Source: Geosiphon pyriformis (taxonomy: Eukaryota > Glomeromycota > Glomeromycetes > Archaeosporales > Geosiphonaceae). Taken from it: 64,000 nt of DNA. The stretch covers positions 740,013-804,012 of the forward strand of contig JAAOMT010000607.1 of assembly GCA_016748015.1 (NCBI GenBank), given 5' to 3'. Made by a program: the position numbers and the translations under genes. Of this stretch, positions 12,301-25,100 are shown piece after piece. How positions within the stretch are numbered: the first letter of the stretch is position 1; the number at the start of each line of letters is the position of its first letter. The notes beneath the pieces are model-generated. The model was not told where the DNA came from. It did not search any database and was given only the letters and a program-made list of their open reading frames with translations.

Positions 12301-13681
12301 ATGGCCGAAGTTGCAGAACAAACGCACAAGAAGTCAAAGTGGCTACCGTTGGAGTCTAATCCTGAGGTACTGCAAAAGAAAGTGGGATGAAGAAAGGCTA
12401 TTTGCCCATTTACTTAAAAAGAAAAAAACATTGTGGTTTCTTCTGAAAATCTGTGTCGTGGTTCAGTGTTATTTTTGTATTCAGCAGATACTCCCAGGAT
12501 ACTTATGAGTTTGACTTTTCCTTTTTATATTGGCTCTTCCTGTGGGTTGCTTGAATCTGACTGATATTTTTTGAGAAAAGGTTATGAACAAGGTAAAGAA
12601 TTTCAGTCATTAAAGTCTTTCAATTAAACTTTTACCTACCCTTGTAAAAGTTAAGTTTCTGAAATTTACCAAATGATTTTTATCACTTATCCGCCGCTTT
12701 ACCCTTCCATATGAAACAATAAAAAAGTATGTCCATAAACTAGGGGTATCAACAAAATGGGCGTTTACCGATGTCTGGGGTACCGTAATTTCAATTTAAT
12801 GTTTCGAAAAATAAAAATATGCCTTTGATTTAACTTTTCCTCATGATATAGTTAACTTGATAATCAAGCATTCTTAATTTTAAATAGCACTGGAGTCAGA
12901 ATTCCTTAATATGATTCCTCACCCAGTCCTTGCAGTCCTACTCTTATACCCAATCACAGCCAATAACGAAAATATTCGTCAAGAACAAGAAGCACTCTTG
13001 GTATCGGCTCAAGAGGCTGGTGCTGGGCAAATTGTTTCCGACAATGTTATTTTTTACAAACAGACTATACCGAACGCTTGTGGGACGATTTCGTTGTTAC
13101 ATTCTCTGGCAAATAATCTTGATAAGATTGAGATTGGTGAGATATTACTAAATTTAGTTTTATTCACCAATATTTCAAATTCTGATCATTATTTCAATTT
13201 TAGATGAGGGTCCAATTAAACGATTAATCGATAGAACTCGTTCATCGAGCCCTGAGGAACGTGCTAAAGTTCTTGAAGGAGATGAAGAGTTGGCTCAAGC
13301 TCACAGAATCTCGGCTGAAGCTGGGCAAAGCAGAGTACGTCTATAATCTAATATTCTTTGATTCATCTCTTTCTAATCCAACAAATTGACCTTTTTAGCC
13401 ATATGAGGATACCAACTTGCATTTCACATGTTTCGTCCAGAAAGATGGACACTTGTATGAACTGGATGGTAGAAAACCATTTCCTATTAATCATGGGCCT
13501 TCTTCAAATTTACTGGAGGTATAGTGAAGATTTTGATTCTTTATTTTCATTAATAATCTCCTCACTAAATAACATCATTGTTTATAACAAGGATTCTGCA
13601 CGAGTTATTAAGGAATTTATGAATCAAAATTCAGGTGAAAGCCAGTTTACTGTAATCGCTTTGGGGCCGAATCAACAATAA
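12301..13681 (+). CDS. Ubiquitin carboxyl-terminal hydrolase, UCH family (UCHL3/Yuh1-like), six exons
   Basis: Exons: 12301 to about 12381 (the end is uncertain, see below), 12728-12779, 12888-13136, 13204-13334, 13399-13518 and 13592-13681. The start is AAACCATGG. The protein reads [11 protein letters not shown], then [68 protein letters not shown] and FTVIALGP. The catalytic set of peptidase family C12 is complete: the oxyanion Gln in YKQT, Cys in NACG, His in DGHLY and Asp in ELDG. These enzymes release small adducts from the ubiquitin C-terminus and process ubiquitin precursors in the cytosol. Length and layout fit UCHL3. The first intron donor is either GTACTG at 12367 or GTGGGA at 12382; the latter keeps VLQK before YVHKLGV and fits the family better. 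Confidence 0.9.
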
Positions 13682-14277
13682 TTGCCCTTGTTTGAAAGTA
13701 CGGTTTTTGGGATTAATGTTATGATTATTTTGAAAGACTACACTAAGTGTCATAAGCAGTTGGATGCTCAAGGAATTAAGAATATTGTGTACTACTCGTT
13801 AATCTAGCGAGTTACCGTATATACCTATTGGAGTAATAGAAAAAAGTAATTGTTTTGATTTAGCTATCAAATGGATAATATTTTAGGTAAAAGACTGATA
13901 TACATCATTTGTCAGGGTTAAAAAGCTCGATATATGTACGCTCATTCATTAAATGCTAGTTGCAGCAAAAAACGTCAGAACTTTAAATATTTAAACATCA
14001 TTTAAATAGTATATTACATCATTATTTAAAGAGTGTTAAACTCTGATTGGCTTACCTCAGTAGTCAGGATCAACAAGAACGGGACAGAACTGAGAAAAAA
14101 AATATTGCAATATTATGAAAAAGTTAGAATCTTTTACAAACATTATCAATATCTCGTCTGGTAAATAATTATACACAATATCAGAAGCCTTAACAATTAC
14201 TCATTTCCATTCCATCCGCGTTATGAGGCACGTGTGGAATGAGTCATGTGAAGAAATTCAAATATTTTGTTCATCAT

Positions 14278-14700
14278 TTAATTTTGTATATAATATTCAG
14301 GTTGCCTCGGTGAGACAATTTTGTACCTCGTAATTAGCCCGAGGCTGCTTAGCCGGTTACATCGACACGTAGCTTGACTTCTGCCTTCCTTGCCATTAGA
14401 ACCAAATAAAATTCGACTTTCATTTACAGAGATATTTTTGGCTGCATCTTTGTTTGATAAAGGTTTGGCCATATGCTCCTGATCGAAAAACTTCATGAAC
14501 ACTTTGGGAAAGCCATCCTTCGTCCAACGGAACTTTAAGATGAATAGGAGAGTGATTTAAGTCATCAAATACTATTCGTCCTTTGGGATTCGTGGAGAAA
14601 GCTATCAAAATCTTAATCACTGCTGCGAAACATGGGACTTTTCCCATCAGGAAAATATCTTGCTGCGTCATATTCACATTGGTCGCCCCATGAGTTATCA
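14278..14700 (-). other. Unrecognised ORF pair, possible broken or spliced gene
   Basis: Two overlapping minus-strand frames abut here: about 85 codons from 14677 (start NMTQQDIFLMGKVPCFAAVI) and about 74 codons ending at 14278 (QEHMAKPLSNKDAAKNISVN). They could be one protein broken by a frameshift near 14500, or two exons. I do not recognise either part. The base composition is more balanced than in the intergenic DNA around it, which is the main reason to note it. The stretch 13682-14277 upstream holds nothing I can name. Confidence 0.25.
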
Positions 14701-15265
14701 GATACTTTTAATGAATGGTGTAGCGTAAAATGGACTTAATGAAAAAGAGGAGGAAACGGAATGTGAATTTAGATGAGTCTGTTAAATAACATTATCAAAA
14801 ATAAAAATTGTCTGGAGAAAATAGTGTTCAAATGATTAATCACCGTCGATTCTCAAACTTTTCTGTGTCGTTTCAAATAAAATGAACTCTCAGTTCTTAG
14901 ATCGGTGATATTAGATATTTCATGAAGCGTATTAGATGCCATAGGCATTTTTCAATTAGTTTCAATTATATGAAGGTCGAGTTTTAAGTTTTTTATTGCT
15001 TTATGGTTTTCTTTCTTTCACGCTCGCTGCTTTGTCGATTAAACTTTAAAAAAGGAAAAGAAAACCTCTTCAATTTCACTTCCTTATTGTTTAATACTAA
15101 CCAGATAATAATAGTCTACAGACAGATTGAAGGTCTTAAGACCTCCTTTGTTACTTATTGAAGACAAGTATAATAGAAAGGGAAAAATTTTTTTTTTCGA
15201 GATTGATATATATTATATATATTGGTACGATGTTCGGATCGAATCTAATCTCAATTGAATTAGAA

Positions 15266-16129
15266 TTAGGCTTCATAAAGACCATGGACTTCTTTTATGA
15301 TTCTGACAAAATCGTCAACACCATACCCATCCGGACATTCATACCAACCACCATCTCGAATACATCGTTGTTTACCATTTATAAAAATGGTACAACTTTT
15401 GGTCACGTTTGCTGCTTGTGTGCGCTTCACACTTTCAATCAGTAGTAGAGGTCCAAGCGTAGAATCATTGGCACATGCTGCTATTGGCGTATAATCAAGA
15501 CCAATATATTCGGCGCATTTCCGGGTATAATCATGAGTACCTTTTTGCGAAATATCACGATTTAGACAATATAGAAACTCGAGAAATCTACGTTGATATA
15601 TTGGTGCAGGAAATACGTGTTGAGAACATAACTCTAAAATGTTCCCTGTAAAATTGTTTAGAGAAATGGGAGTGGGAGATTTGTGTCAAAGTTTCAGAAT
15701 TGAGTTATAACCTGTCAAAATTCGCCTCATAGTGCTAAGAACAGTAAGTGAATAAAATTTGGCTGCCTAAAATACTTGACCAAAACACTCTTGTTCTCCA
15801 TGTTTGCAAATAACCCTTAAAGTAGAAGGATCCTGTTCTCGTTTATCTTCAGCAAAACGACCAATATAATCTATTTGAAGTTTCGTAATATGATTAACTT
15901 TACGTAACACTTTTCTGAAAAGATCCTCACAAACTACCGCGTCTGGACATTGCGACATTGCATATAAAGTTATTGGCACGCGTTCATCATTTTTTGAAGA
16001 AAAAGTGGTTGAAGACTGAAAACAGTCTAAAGACCAAGTCAAGAAGAAAGAAAGTGGGATGAAAAGTAGTATGAAAATTAAGAAGAGTCCGGTAGGTGAC
16101 ATTTTCGGATAGAAAAATTCGTCCAGCAC
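15266..16129 (-). CDS. GILT-like gamma-interferon-inducible lysosomal thiol reductase family protein, two exons
   Basis: Exon 1 is 16129-15781 and exon 2 is 15645-15266. The donor GTCAAG at 15780 and acceptor ACAG at 15646 restore ECFGNILELC, as expected for the family. The product is 242 residues, or 233 if the Met at 16102 is used, which puts the signal-anchor MSPTGLFLIFILLFIPLSFF right at the N-terminus. The thiol motif is SQCPDAVVCED (C-X5-C spacing). Next come CKHGEQECFGN (the GILT signature CXHGXXECXXN) and the C-terminal SCTIFINGKQRCIRDGGW with VDDFVRII. Members reduce protein disulfides in acidic compartments or outside the cell. Secretion or vacuolar targeting is inferred from the N-terminal hydrophobic segment. 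No operon-like context exists. Confidence 0.88.
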
Positions 16130-16509
16130 TATTTAATATGAAGACTTTATTTCCATCCAAATTCCCCAGATATGGATGTTATCATAATGTCGCCATATTT
16201 TCATCAATTAAGTCATTTTAAAAAGTTGCTGATCCACAAAATAATTGTATCAAAAGTTTTTATTTGGATTAAAATCTGAATTTTAAAAAAGGATGAATCT
16301 AGTTGTAACAACCTGTTACATGAAACAAACTCAAAAATAGCTTCAATTAAGATCGGAAATTTTATTAAATTTTAAAAAAATAAGATGTAATAATGATGTG
16401 TATTATTTATTTTTATTGAACAAATTAAAGTTGGATCATTAATTTCACTAGAAATAAATGCAATATTTAGTTATTGCAAAGTAAGAAATAAACAAATAAT
16501 TGACTAAAT

Positions 16510-18930
16510 CTTACCTAATTTTGACATTTTGCATTATTGTGTCCTAAAAGACCACATCTACTACAAATGTATTTTGTACATGGTTTTCCTTTTTTTTTAG
16601 TAGCAGACTTATAATGTTTGGTTTTTGGGCATCTTTTATGTCATAATACTAATAAATTTTCAACTTGTTTAAGCTTATTTTCTTTATTGGCATCATTAAC
16701 TTGATTGTTCTCCAGAATTTGGTCTTGATTTTGAAGCGTAGACACCACTTTTTTATGTTGGCCAATAAATTGTCTTAATTATATTATTATCTTACTATGA
16801 TTGTTATGTTTAATAGCAAGCTAAGCAGTTTGTCATGTAAGTTTCTACACTTTACCATATTTTTGTTTCTTTTATACTGCAAAGTATAAAACATTGATAA
16901 TGGTCTTAGATACAGTTAAAAAATTTGGAATTACTATTTTATTAGAAAATTTTTTTGTAGTTTCTTGATTTGCAAAGCAAAAAACTTTAGTGATTAAATT
17001 ATTGTCTCTTTTTTCATTAGTATATTATTGTAAGAGTATTATTTAAATGTAAAATTCCACAATTTTTGAATGTAGTATTACTTAAAAATAATGATAACAA
17101 ACAATACCACAAGATATATTAGACAAACATAAACAAAGATAAGAAACAAAATTAACAATTATAATAAAATATAAATGTTTGCTGTTTTTGGTCATAAGTT
17201 TGTAATCTTTCATACTTTTTTAATGTTTTTTTCATTGACTTTAACAACTATTAATATCAATAAAATTTGTTTTATATCATACAGATTTTTAATGAAATTA
17301 TCTGTTATATTAGAATTAAAATTTTAAATATCAAAATATTGTTAAATAAATAACTTGAAAAAATACATTAGAAAATAAATTTTTTTATCTTATTATAAGT
17401 ATTAATATTTAATAATAATTGATTTACAATAAAATATAAATATTGTGTTATTTATAAATATTTCATAAATAAAATATAAAACATAAAATATTAAGTTATT
17501 TGTTTATTAACTTTAAAAAAAAGATTATAGCCAACTGATATGATTTTTATACAAGATAAAAGTATATAATATTCAAAAAAACAATTTTATTTTGTTTTAT
17601 TTTTAAGTTTTGTGTCTAATATACCAGCAAAATTACACAAACTGCTATTTCTTAAAAACATGTGTTTAATAATATTGTTGAAATCTTCAATATAAAAGGT
17701 AGTTTGAGTTCCTACAGTAAATATTTTTAATGTAAATATACAAGTCTATGCTTGTCAACTAAAATAAAAAGCTTTTATTAAATAATTTTTAGTATTAATA
17801 TATGTTTTAATAAGTTGTAATTATTGTTTATAGAAATTTTTTTTATATAAATTATTGCAACATAAAAAAAAATTATAAACAAAGCTTTCATATTAATCAT
17901 AAAGCTTTAACTTGAAATTTTTAGTAAGTTTTTATTAATGTAAAAAATACAATAAATTTGATAAGTTGTTTTATATACTTAAACAACTATTGTATCTGTT
18001 ACAGAATCAACATCAGTAATAAACACTAATAATTCTATTATTGTTGTTTTTTTTGTGTATTCTAGAATTTATTTATATGATTTAACAGTTTTATCTAATA
18101 CAAAAGTTTGTGCAATAAAGTAAAATTTTGTGCTATTGTCTATAATAAAAAAAAAGTAATATCTAATAGCAGTTGGTCTTTGCTATATTGTTATTTAAAA
18201 CAATATTATGATACTTTAACCAAAGAACAACTTGTACAAAAAACATTTAAAATATACAAATAAGTTAATTTTTATTAATTTCAAATTCTACAATTTATTT
18301 AGGATCATTTAATTTGTGATTTATAAAGATTATTAACAAACAGAATATATTGTGCTTTTTATTATTATGAACTTTAAATCTTTGTATTGCATTTATAAGA
18401 TTACAATTGAGAATAAATGTAATTGGAAAATTTCATTTTTAATAATTTTTTTTAGATAATAATTGATAGATTTATACATTCCATAAAAAATCAGATCTTT
18501 TAAAAAATATTATCTAAAATTTTTCAATACATCAAAACATATTTTCTAGTATTGGGATATAATAAATAATTGTGTATATTGTTAAAAATAGTAAGAATTA
18601 TTTTGCATAAGTTTTTGATATAGTTGATATTGACATGCCAACTATATTTTTGATATTTTAATTTGGTGTTCTGATAATTTTAAATGTTGATCTTTTTTTT
18701 TGGTCTATATTGGCCAGCAAATTTACATTCAAAAGTGCAATATTTAATACTATTATCTAAATATCATTCTAATTTCTTTTGAATGACTCCAAATTTTTGT
18801 TGTTTACTATATATTTTTATAATTATATTGATATCTTTTTATGTTTTAAAAGCATAGTTAATACAAAATTTTATAGTTAAATAAATATAAAAAAATTTAA
18901 TACTATTACTTAAATAAAAAAACCAATCTA
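16510..18930 (-). pseudogene. Decayed Mutator-like (MULE) transposase
   Basis: Read on the minus strand, scattered pieces match a MULE transposase. The core (about 18130-17930) reads FVLDKTVKSYK, then after a stop ILEY, then VFITDVDS, then YKTTYQIYCI, matching the family pattern of a DET/SY W segment, a TD-DPA catalytic segment and a CIWH segment. Upstream, NIAKTNCY fits the first catalytic block. The C-terminal part (about 16620-16520) has YKSATKKKGKPCTKY followed by ICSRCGLLGHNNAKC, a CX2CX4HX4C knuckle typical of these proteins. Stops are frequent, so it is inactive. I did not find clear terminal inverted repeats. The surrounding DNA (16130-16510, 18930-19780) is AT-rich without a gene. 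Confidence 0.68.
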
Positions 18931-19779
18931 AAAGATATTAAAAAAACGTGATTAAGAAATATAATAATTTAGAAAAATGTAATAATACAGAATAATATGT
19001 TGTTATAATTTAAAAATTTAGCAAAAAAATCATAAATTAATATAAATTATCTAATCATAATATAGCACAGTAATAATTCTAAAAAAACAATAATTAACAT
19101 AGTAATAAATACTATCTCATGATAATGGCAAGCACCAGTTTACAATAGCAGTCAACACCAACTAATAATAATAGCAAATACCAAATTGAGATACCAAAAA
19201 AAAAGTATTACAATATGTTTTCTTATAGAACTATAAACATATATATATACAATAGTTTTAATATTGAAAAAAACAACAAGTCATAAAACAAATTATAAAA
19301 ACAAGTTATCAAACAATTCATTTAACAGTTCTATTTTAATTATTTTTTAGTCTTTATTTTTAAATAAATATCTACAAAAATCTTTAATCAAAAAAAAATA
19401 AAAAAATATTGAAAACTAAATGATTACAACCCAAAGTAATAAAAAACTTATTTGTATTATTTATTGAATGAAACTATCATTTATCAGCTGAATCTTTTAA
19501 AAGAATAATCTCTGATCAAAATTATTCATATTGTTACTAATTAATAAAAGCTTTATTATGAAAATTAAAAAAAGCACTAAAGGCCATTAATATTCTATGT
19601 TTTTAAATTAAAAAAATACATTAGACAATTACAAAGATTGTCTCAAAGAAAATCTCAGACAGCAGATAGATTTCAGTTTAGTCTCTAGAAAGGAGTATAT
19701 AAAAACACACAACATTAGAAATTGAGAAATAACTTATATTATAACATTAAAAAAAAAGTCTTTAGTATAACAGTAATAT

Positions 19780-20799
19780 TATTACACAAATAAAATTGAG
19801 AAATTCACAAAAAACTGATTGCAATTAAATAGAATATTGGCAATTAAATATACTAAGAAAACCATTTTATAATAATATTATAACTTAAGATAATATAAGT
19901 TAACACAGAATAATATAAAATAGCATAGAATAACTAGCTGTAATATAAAATAACTAGTTATAATGTAAAAAAATAAAGCAACAACATAAATAGTAAGTAA
20001 TAGCTGATAAAAACAAGTAATCAAAAGCAATCTTATAAAATTAGAGATATATATAAAAATGAATAGTTTTAGTAGAATAAAAAAAAACAGACAGAAAAAC
20101 AAGATAGAAAATATTTTTTTTTATTTATATTTATTAGATTTATCTTATTTATATATCTATATTATTTTAAATAAAAAAAATATTCAAAACTCCAAACTTA
20201 TTTATACATAATTCATGAATTCCATGTTTAAAACTGAATTAATTATTTTTCTATTTTTGTTTTCAGTCAAATATTTTTAGTATAAAACACTTCAAACAAT
20301 AATGACTTAGACCAATTGTTCTTAATCATAACAATTAATAATACTAATTTATTTTATTTTATTTTATTTTATTTTATTTTTATTTTTATTTTATTTTTTT
20401 CTTTTTTTCTTTTTTATTCTCTTGTAAAATAATAACATTGTAAAATCAACTGTCTGAAAATAAACTTCATAATAGTTTGGTAAAAAAAAAGCTCTTTCTA
20501 AAATTAAATATTAATATTATCTTGTTAGCTTATCAGAAAAGCAAAAAAACACTATTAGATCTTAGTAATTATGCTTAATTAACTTGGAGAAAATAGTTTA
20601 TATACTTAAGCTGTGAACAGCCAAACACTTTTTTGTACTTTATAACCAAAAACCTCTACAGGTAAAATTAACAAAAATCTTTAAAAACTAATATCAACAA
20701 CTTATTTTAAGTATTTAGAATAGAGATTTTCAAGCTTTTTATTATCAAAATTTAGAGCACCAAACATTATTACTTTAATTACTAAGTTTACCTGTAACA
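19780..20799 (+). repeat. Decayed family-A LTR (solo or 5' LTR relic)
   Basis: It starts TATTAC and ends CCTGTAACA. The middle matches the E5 LTR (59511-60595): the AATAAAGCA...AATCTTATAAAATTAGAGATATATA promoter-like part, the pyrimidine tract (20341-20420), then AAAATCAACTGTCTG and AATATTATCTTGTTAGCTTA. The 5' boundary is less certain than the 3' end. A weak primer-binding-like sequence follows, so it may be the 5' LTR of an otherwise lost element. No matching 4-bp flank was seen. Confidence 0.55.
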
Positions 20800-21573
20800 A
20801 TGCTAAATATGTTTGAAATTATAACCAAAAATCTTATTTTTATTTATAAGTACTTGGTTACTTAATTGAAATAAGTTTTTACGAATGTAATTTTAAAGTT
20901 AATTGGTCAGTTTTATATTAAAAATAAGTTTTAAATTAGAATAAAAATAATTTTAATTTTTTAATACATGGTTTTTTACTAGACATATATACATATTCTT
21001 CTCTAAAAACAAACTGGTTATTTCTTTTTGTCTTGTGTTTACACTAAAATATTAACTTTAATATAATATATAATATATAGGATGTTATATTTAAAATTGC
21101 CATTATATTAATAACTACAATATTAATTGATACATTTAAGTAAATATTATTTAAAATAGTTTAAAAAGTCAAACTTTGCATAATTTGTTGTTTTATATAC
21201 TTTAGAATCTATAATTTATATCTAATAAACAAATTTCTATGTTTATATTTATAATATACAAGTTTTTTTTGTGACTTAAATACTGTTTAAAACAAAAAAA
21301 AACTTCTTGTTATACAAAAATAAAAACAGTTACACCAAAAATTTTGATATGTTTTTGTATTACAATATACAAATGGCACGTATCAAATTCAAAAACTATG
21401 TAATATAATATATGTAATTTATTTTTAATTAATAAAAATAATTAATATTACATAATTTAAAACAGATTGATGAAACAAATAAAGTCATGTATTACAATAT
21501 TAAATTACGTGCTTTCCTGAGATTGTTATTAATTTTTTTGTACAAATCTATTAATTCTTTAAAAAATATACAA
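20800..21573. other. AT-rich DNA, nothing recognised
   Basis: About 770 bases with no gene, RNA or clear repeat. It could include the decayed interior of the element whose LTR precedes it. Confidence 0.5.
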
Positions 21574-22153
21574 TTTTTTTTTTTTTTTTTATTCATTTAA
21601 TGAGTGAGGTCCAAACACTACTTAGAATTATACATCAATAAAATGATCTAAACTAAGCATGAATCATGCATTTTCTACATGTGACCAGTCACTTGAGCCA
21701 ATCAGGACAACACTACATACTTATATTAACAGAAACTGGATTACTAATATCTGAAAAAAATGAACAAGACTTGCAAAAACCAAAATAGACACCAAAAGCT
21801 TTAGCAATACCAAGTAATTTAATCACACCAGCCGAGAATTCCGAAACCAAACCAGAGACTAAGATAAGAATCAAGCCATCTACAAGAATCAGGCCATTTT
21901 TTTCCATAAATGCACAATGCTTAGCATAGACCAACCAAATATCATTCTTGAAGACAAGACAAATAGATTACACAAAATCAAAAACTCTAACACCAGCAAC
22001 TTTGGGATTATGGAAGATGGAAATAGTCTTCTAAAGCCAACTATTGAAAACAAAACCCTTGTAAAAAGCTGAGAAAACTGGGAAATTCAAAGCACAGGTC
22101 GACAGTAGCTACAACACACCCAAAAAAAAAAGGGAGAGACCAGAAAACACCCT

Positions 22154-25100
22154 CTAAGAAAACATACAAGATTCCAAGACCTGACAACGAGCTGAATCAT
22201 TAACTACACAAAAAAACACGTGGTTAGATACTTCCATCTTACCACAATACAAACACAAAACACTAAGATAACATTTGTTGTAAATGTGCTTCCAAACAGC
22301 TACAGGAAACTGACAGTACAAAGTCTTCATGAGGTAAGTTTGAGTATTAGCAGTTAGCCTGCTGGTAAAACCAGTAGTCATATGCAAATCAGGGTGCCAA
22401 ACTCTGGAAAAACAAAGCCAATTGACATCTGAACACAAATCACAATCTAAAAATCTAAAACCAGATCCAACCTCCCAATGTGTTCGACAAACAGCATAAA
22501 AAACATCATGAACAAAGTGCCTAGAATTACCAGATACAACACCACCATCTGCCAATAAAAAATGTTCATCAACACAAGGAAGAAGATACCAACCAGAAAG
22601 AGACACAGTATTAGCGAGGCTATCAGCATAATTATTCCCTGAGATATCAGAGTGGCTCTTAACCTTGTACTATTTAATTCTCAAATTCTTACTGCAAATA
22701 ACATTTCTGATATGCTAATGCTTGACCCAATACTGATTGTGAAAATCAGAATACACTAAGTCAGACTCCAATTTGCAAGCATCCAAAGCTGTCTGACTAT
22801 CCAAAAACAGATAGACAGAATGAGCCACAGACACATACTCTAGAGCCAACACAATAGCCTGCAGCTCCACTAAAGTGAATAACATTAAGCCCTGAATACC
22901 GACACCTAAACCCAAATTAATGTTTTCAAAAAAGGCAGCAGCTTCAGCTCTACAACCAATTGTGTCCAAATTTTTTACTGAACCATCCATGTACACAGAC
23001 AAGCTATCAGTGTCAACCTGAGAAAGATAATCACAGACAAATACAAAATCATTAGAACCATGAATGTTCAAAGGGCCAACACCAGCCAATGCTGAGAGAA
23101 AAGAACAAGAAGCCACAAGAAAAGCAACAGAAATATTGAACCAATCAGGAACTGGACCACGAGAGTCCAGCCTCTTCTACTTCTTAAAGATGTGCCAACT
23201 AAAGACACTACCAGAACAACCACAAAGCTGGTCCATAAAAACAATGCTATACTACTGGAGAGAAGGTAAAACCTTATAAAACAGAGACTTACCAAGAACA
23301 ACAGACATAGGTACTCTACCATGAAACCAGAAAGAGCTGGCCAAAAAGCCATCCAAAGATAACCTGCAGTTGAAAAAAATGTGAGCCATACCAGCTAAAA
23401 AATTATTTGAAACATTGACACGAATACGAGCAGAAGAGACCAACAGGTGGATAAATCATCAATACTGAACCTGTAAGTCATAAGATCTGTAACTGAACAA
23501 GTGTCCCAAAATCCCACTAGAGTTTGCAAAACTAATAAGCAAAGCAATTTTACTCTCAGATTGACACTGCGAAAAAGACTTCAAACTATAAAAGAAGGGG
23601 TGGTGAATTGTATCACTAAGAAAGTTCAGTAGAAGACCAGATTTTAGCTTCAAGCTCTTGCAGATTAAAGCATCCCATTTGTTGCACACACCAACAGAAA
23701 TAAAGCTAAACTGTATCTTATAGCTTACAATAGGGTGGAGAACTACTGAAACCAAATACAAGAACTGTTTATTCAAGACAGCTTTTTTCAACACCAAATT
23801 AGTGAAAAAACAAACATCTGAATATGCTCTCACCAAACTAAACTTGGAAAGACCCTCTGTTGAAAAAAAAATACCCAAGTATCTATAAGACTCTCCTTTT
23901 TTGGTGATTGAAATAGGCAGACCACTGATAGTGAGAGAAGAATTGCTGACTCTGCTGTTAATAGGAATCACCACTGTTTTGTTGTTGTTAATTGAGATAT
24001 CATTGATCTGAAAAAATTCACTGGCAATATTGAGAATATGTTGAGTAGCACTTTGACTGCTACCAACCCAAATCATATCATCAACAAAAATGCCAGCAGC
24101 AAAAAAAGAAGAATGCTTAGCACAAGACTTGACATGACCATTCTTGGAAATAAAATGAGAATTCAGCCTATATCCACATACACTCTCCTGGTGCTTGACC
24201 TTACACAACAAAAGGTCATAAAATATTTGCCACAAAAGAGGAGAAAAAACCTCTTCTTAATCCAGGCCATCATGTATACAATAACCATTTGTCAAACCAA
24301 AATCAGTCATAACCCAGTTGGTATGATCATTGTGAATGTTGCCAAAAAAATGAATAAATTTGCTACACATCTTAATTCTGACCAAACTATTTTTGAGATG
24401 TTCCCAGCCAACTGAATTATATGCTTTCCACATATTCTGCAGAACCAGCCAGAGTTCTCGGTCCTTTTCCAAAGCATCTTCAACCACCAAACCAATTGCA
24501 AAAATAGAAGACTGAGTTGTTGTACCCTTTAAAACCAAGAAATTGTCCCCATGAAGGATATCAAAAGCACTACATGCCAAGGAGATTCTGTCAGAAAGAA
24601 TCTTAGAAAGAATTTTACGAGCTGTTTCAATCAAAGCAATAAGATGAGTATTGGTTAAGACACTCTTTCACTCATATGATTTGGAAATCATTAAGACCCA
24701 GGCCTTTTTCCAAGGGCCAGGCACTAATTCATCAGACAGACAAAGGTTCAAAATCACTAAAAGCATATCCAGAACAGACTTATTGCAATGTTTCCAAAGT
24801 TCATTCGAGATACCAGACAAACCAGCAGCTTTGTCATCAAGCAAGTCAGAAACCACCTCAAAGAATTCATCAAAACCAATTGGGCACATAACACCAGAAA
24901 AAGCCTCATCAAAAACATATTTCAAAGATTGATATTGATGGCGCCAATCAATTGAGATATCATTAGCAACATGACACTTCCTGGTCTATCCTTTCATAAT
25001 TACATTCACCTTAGACTTAACCAAATCAGGCTCCAAAATCAGATCATCATTAACCACCAGATGGTCTAGTACTACTTTATGGAAAGGACACTCCAGTATA

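Noticed and set aside
14290-14380. A possible tRNA fold in a locally GC-richer stretch
   Set aside because: I could not build the T-arm and acceptor stem with a proper anticodon loop. No tRNA or rRNA gene is supported in the window.
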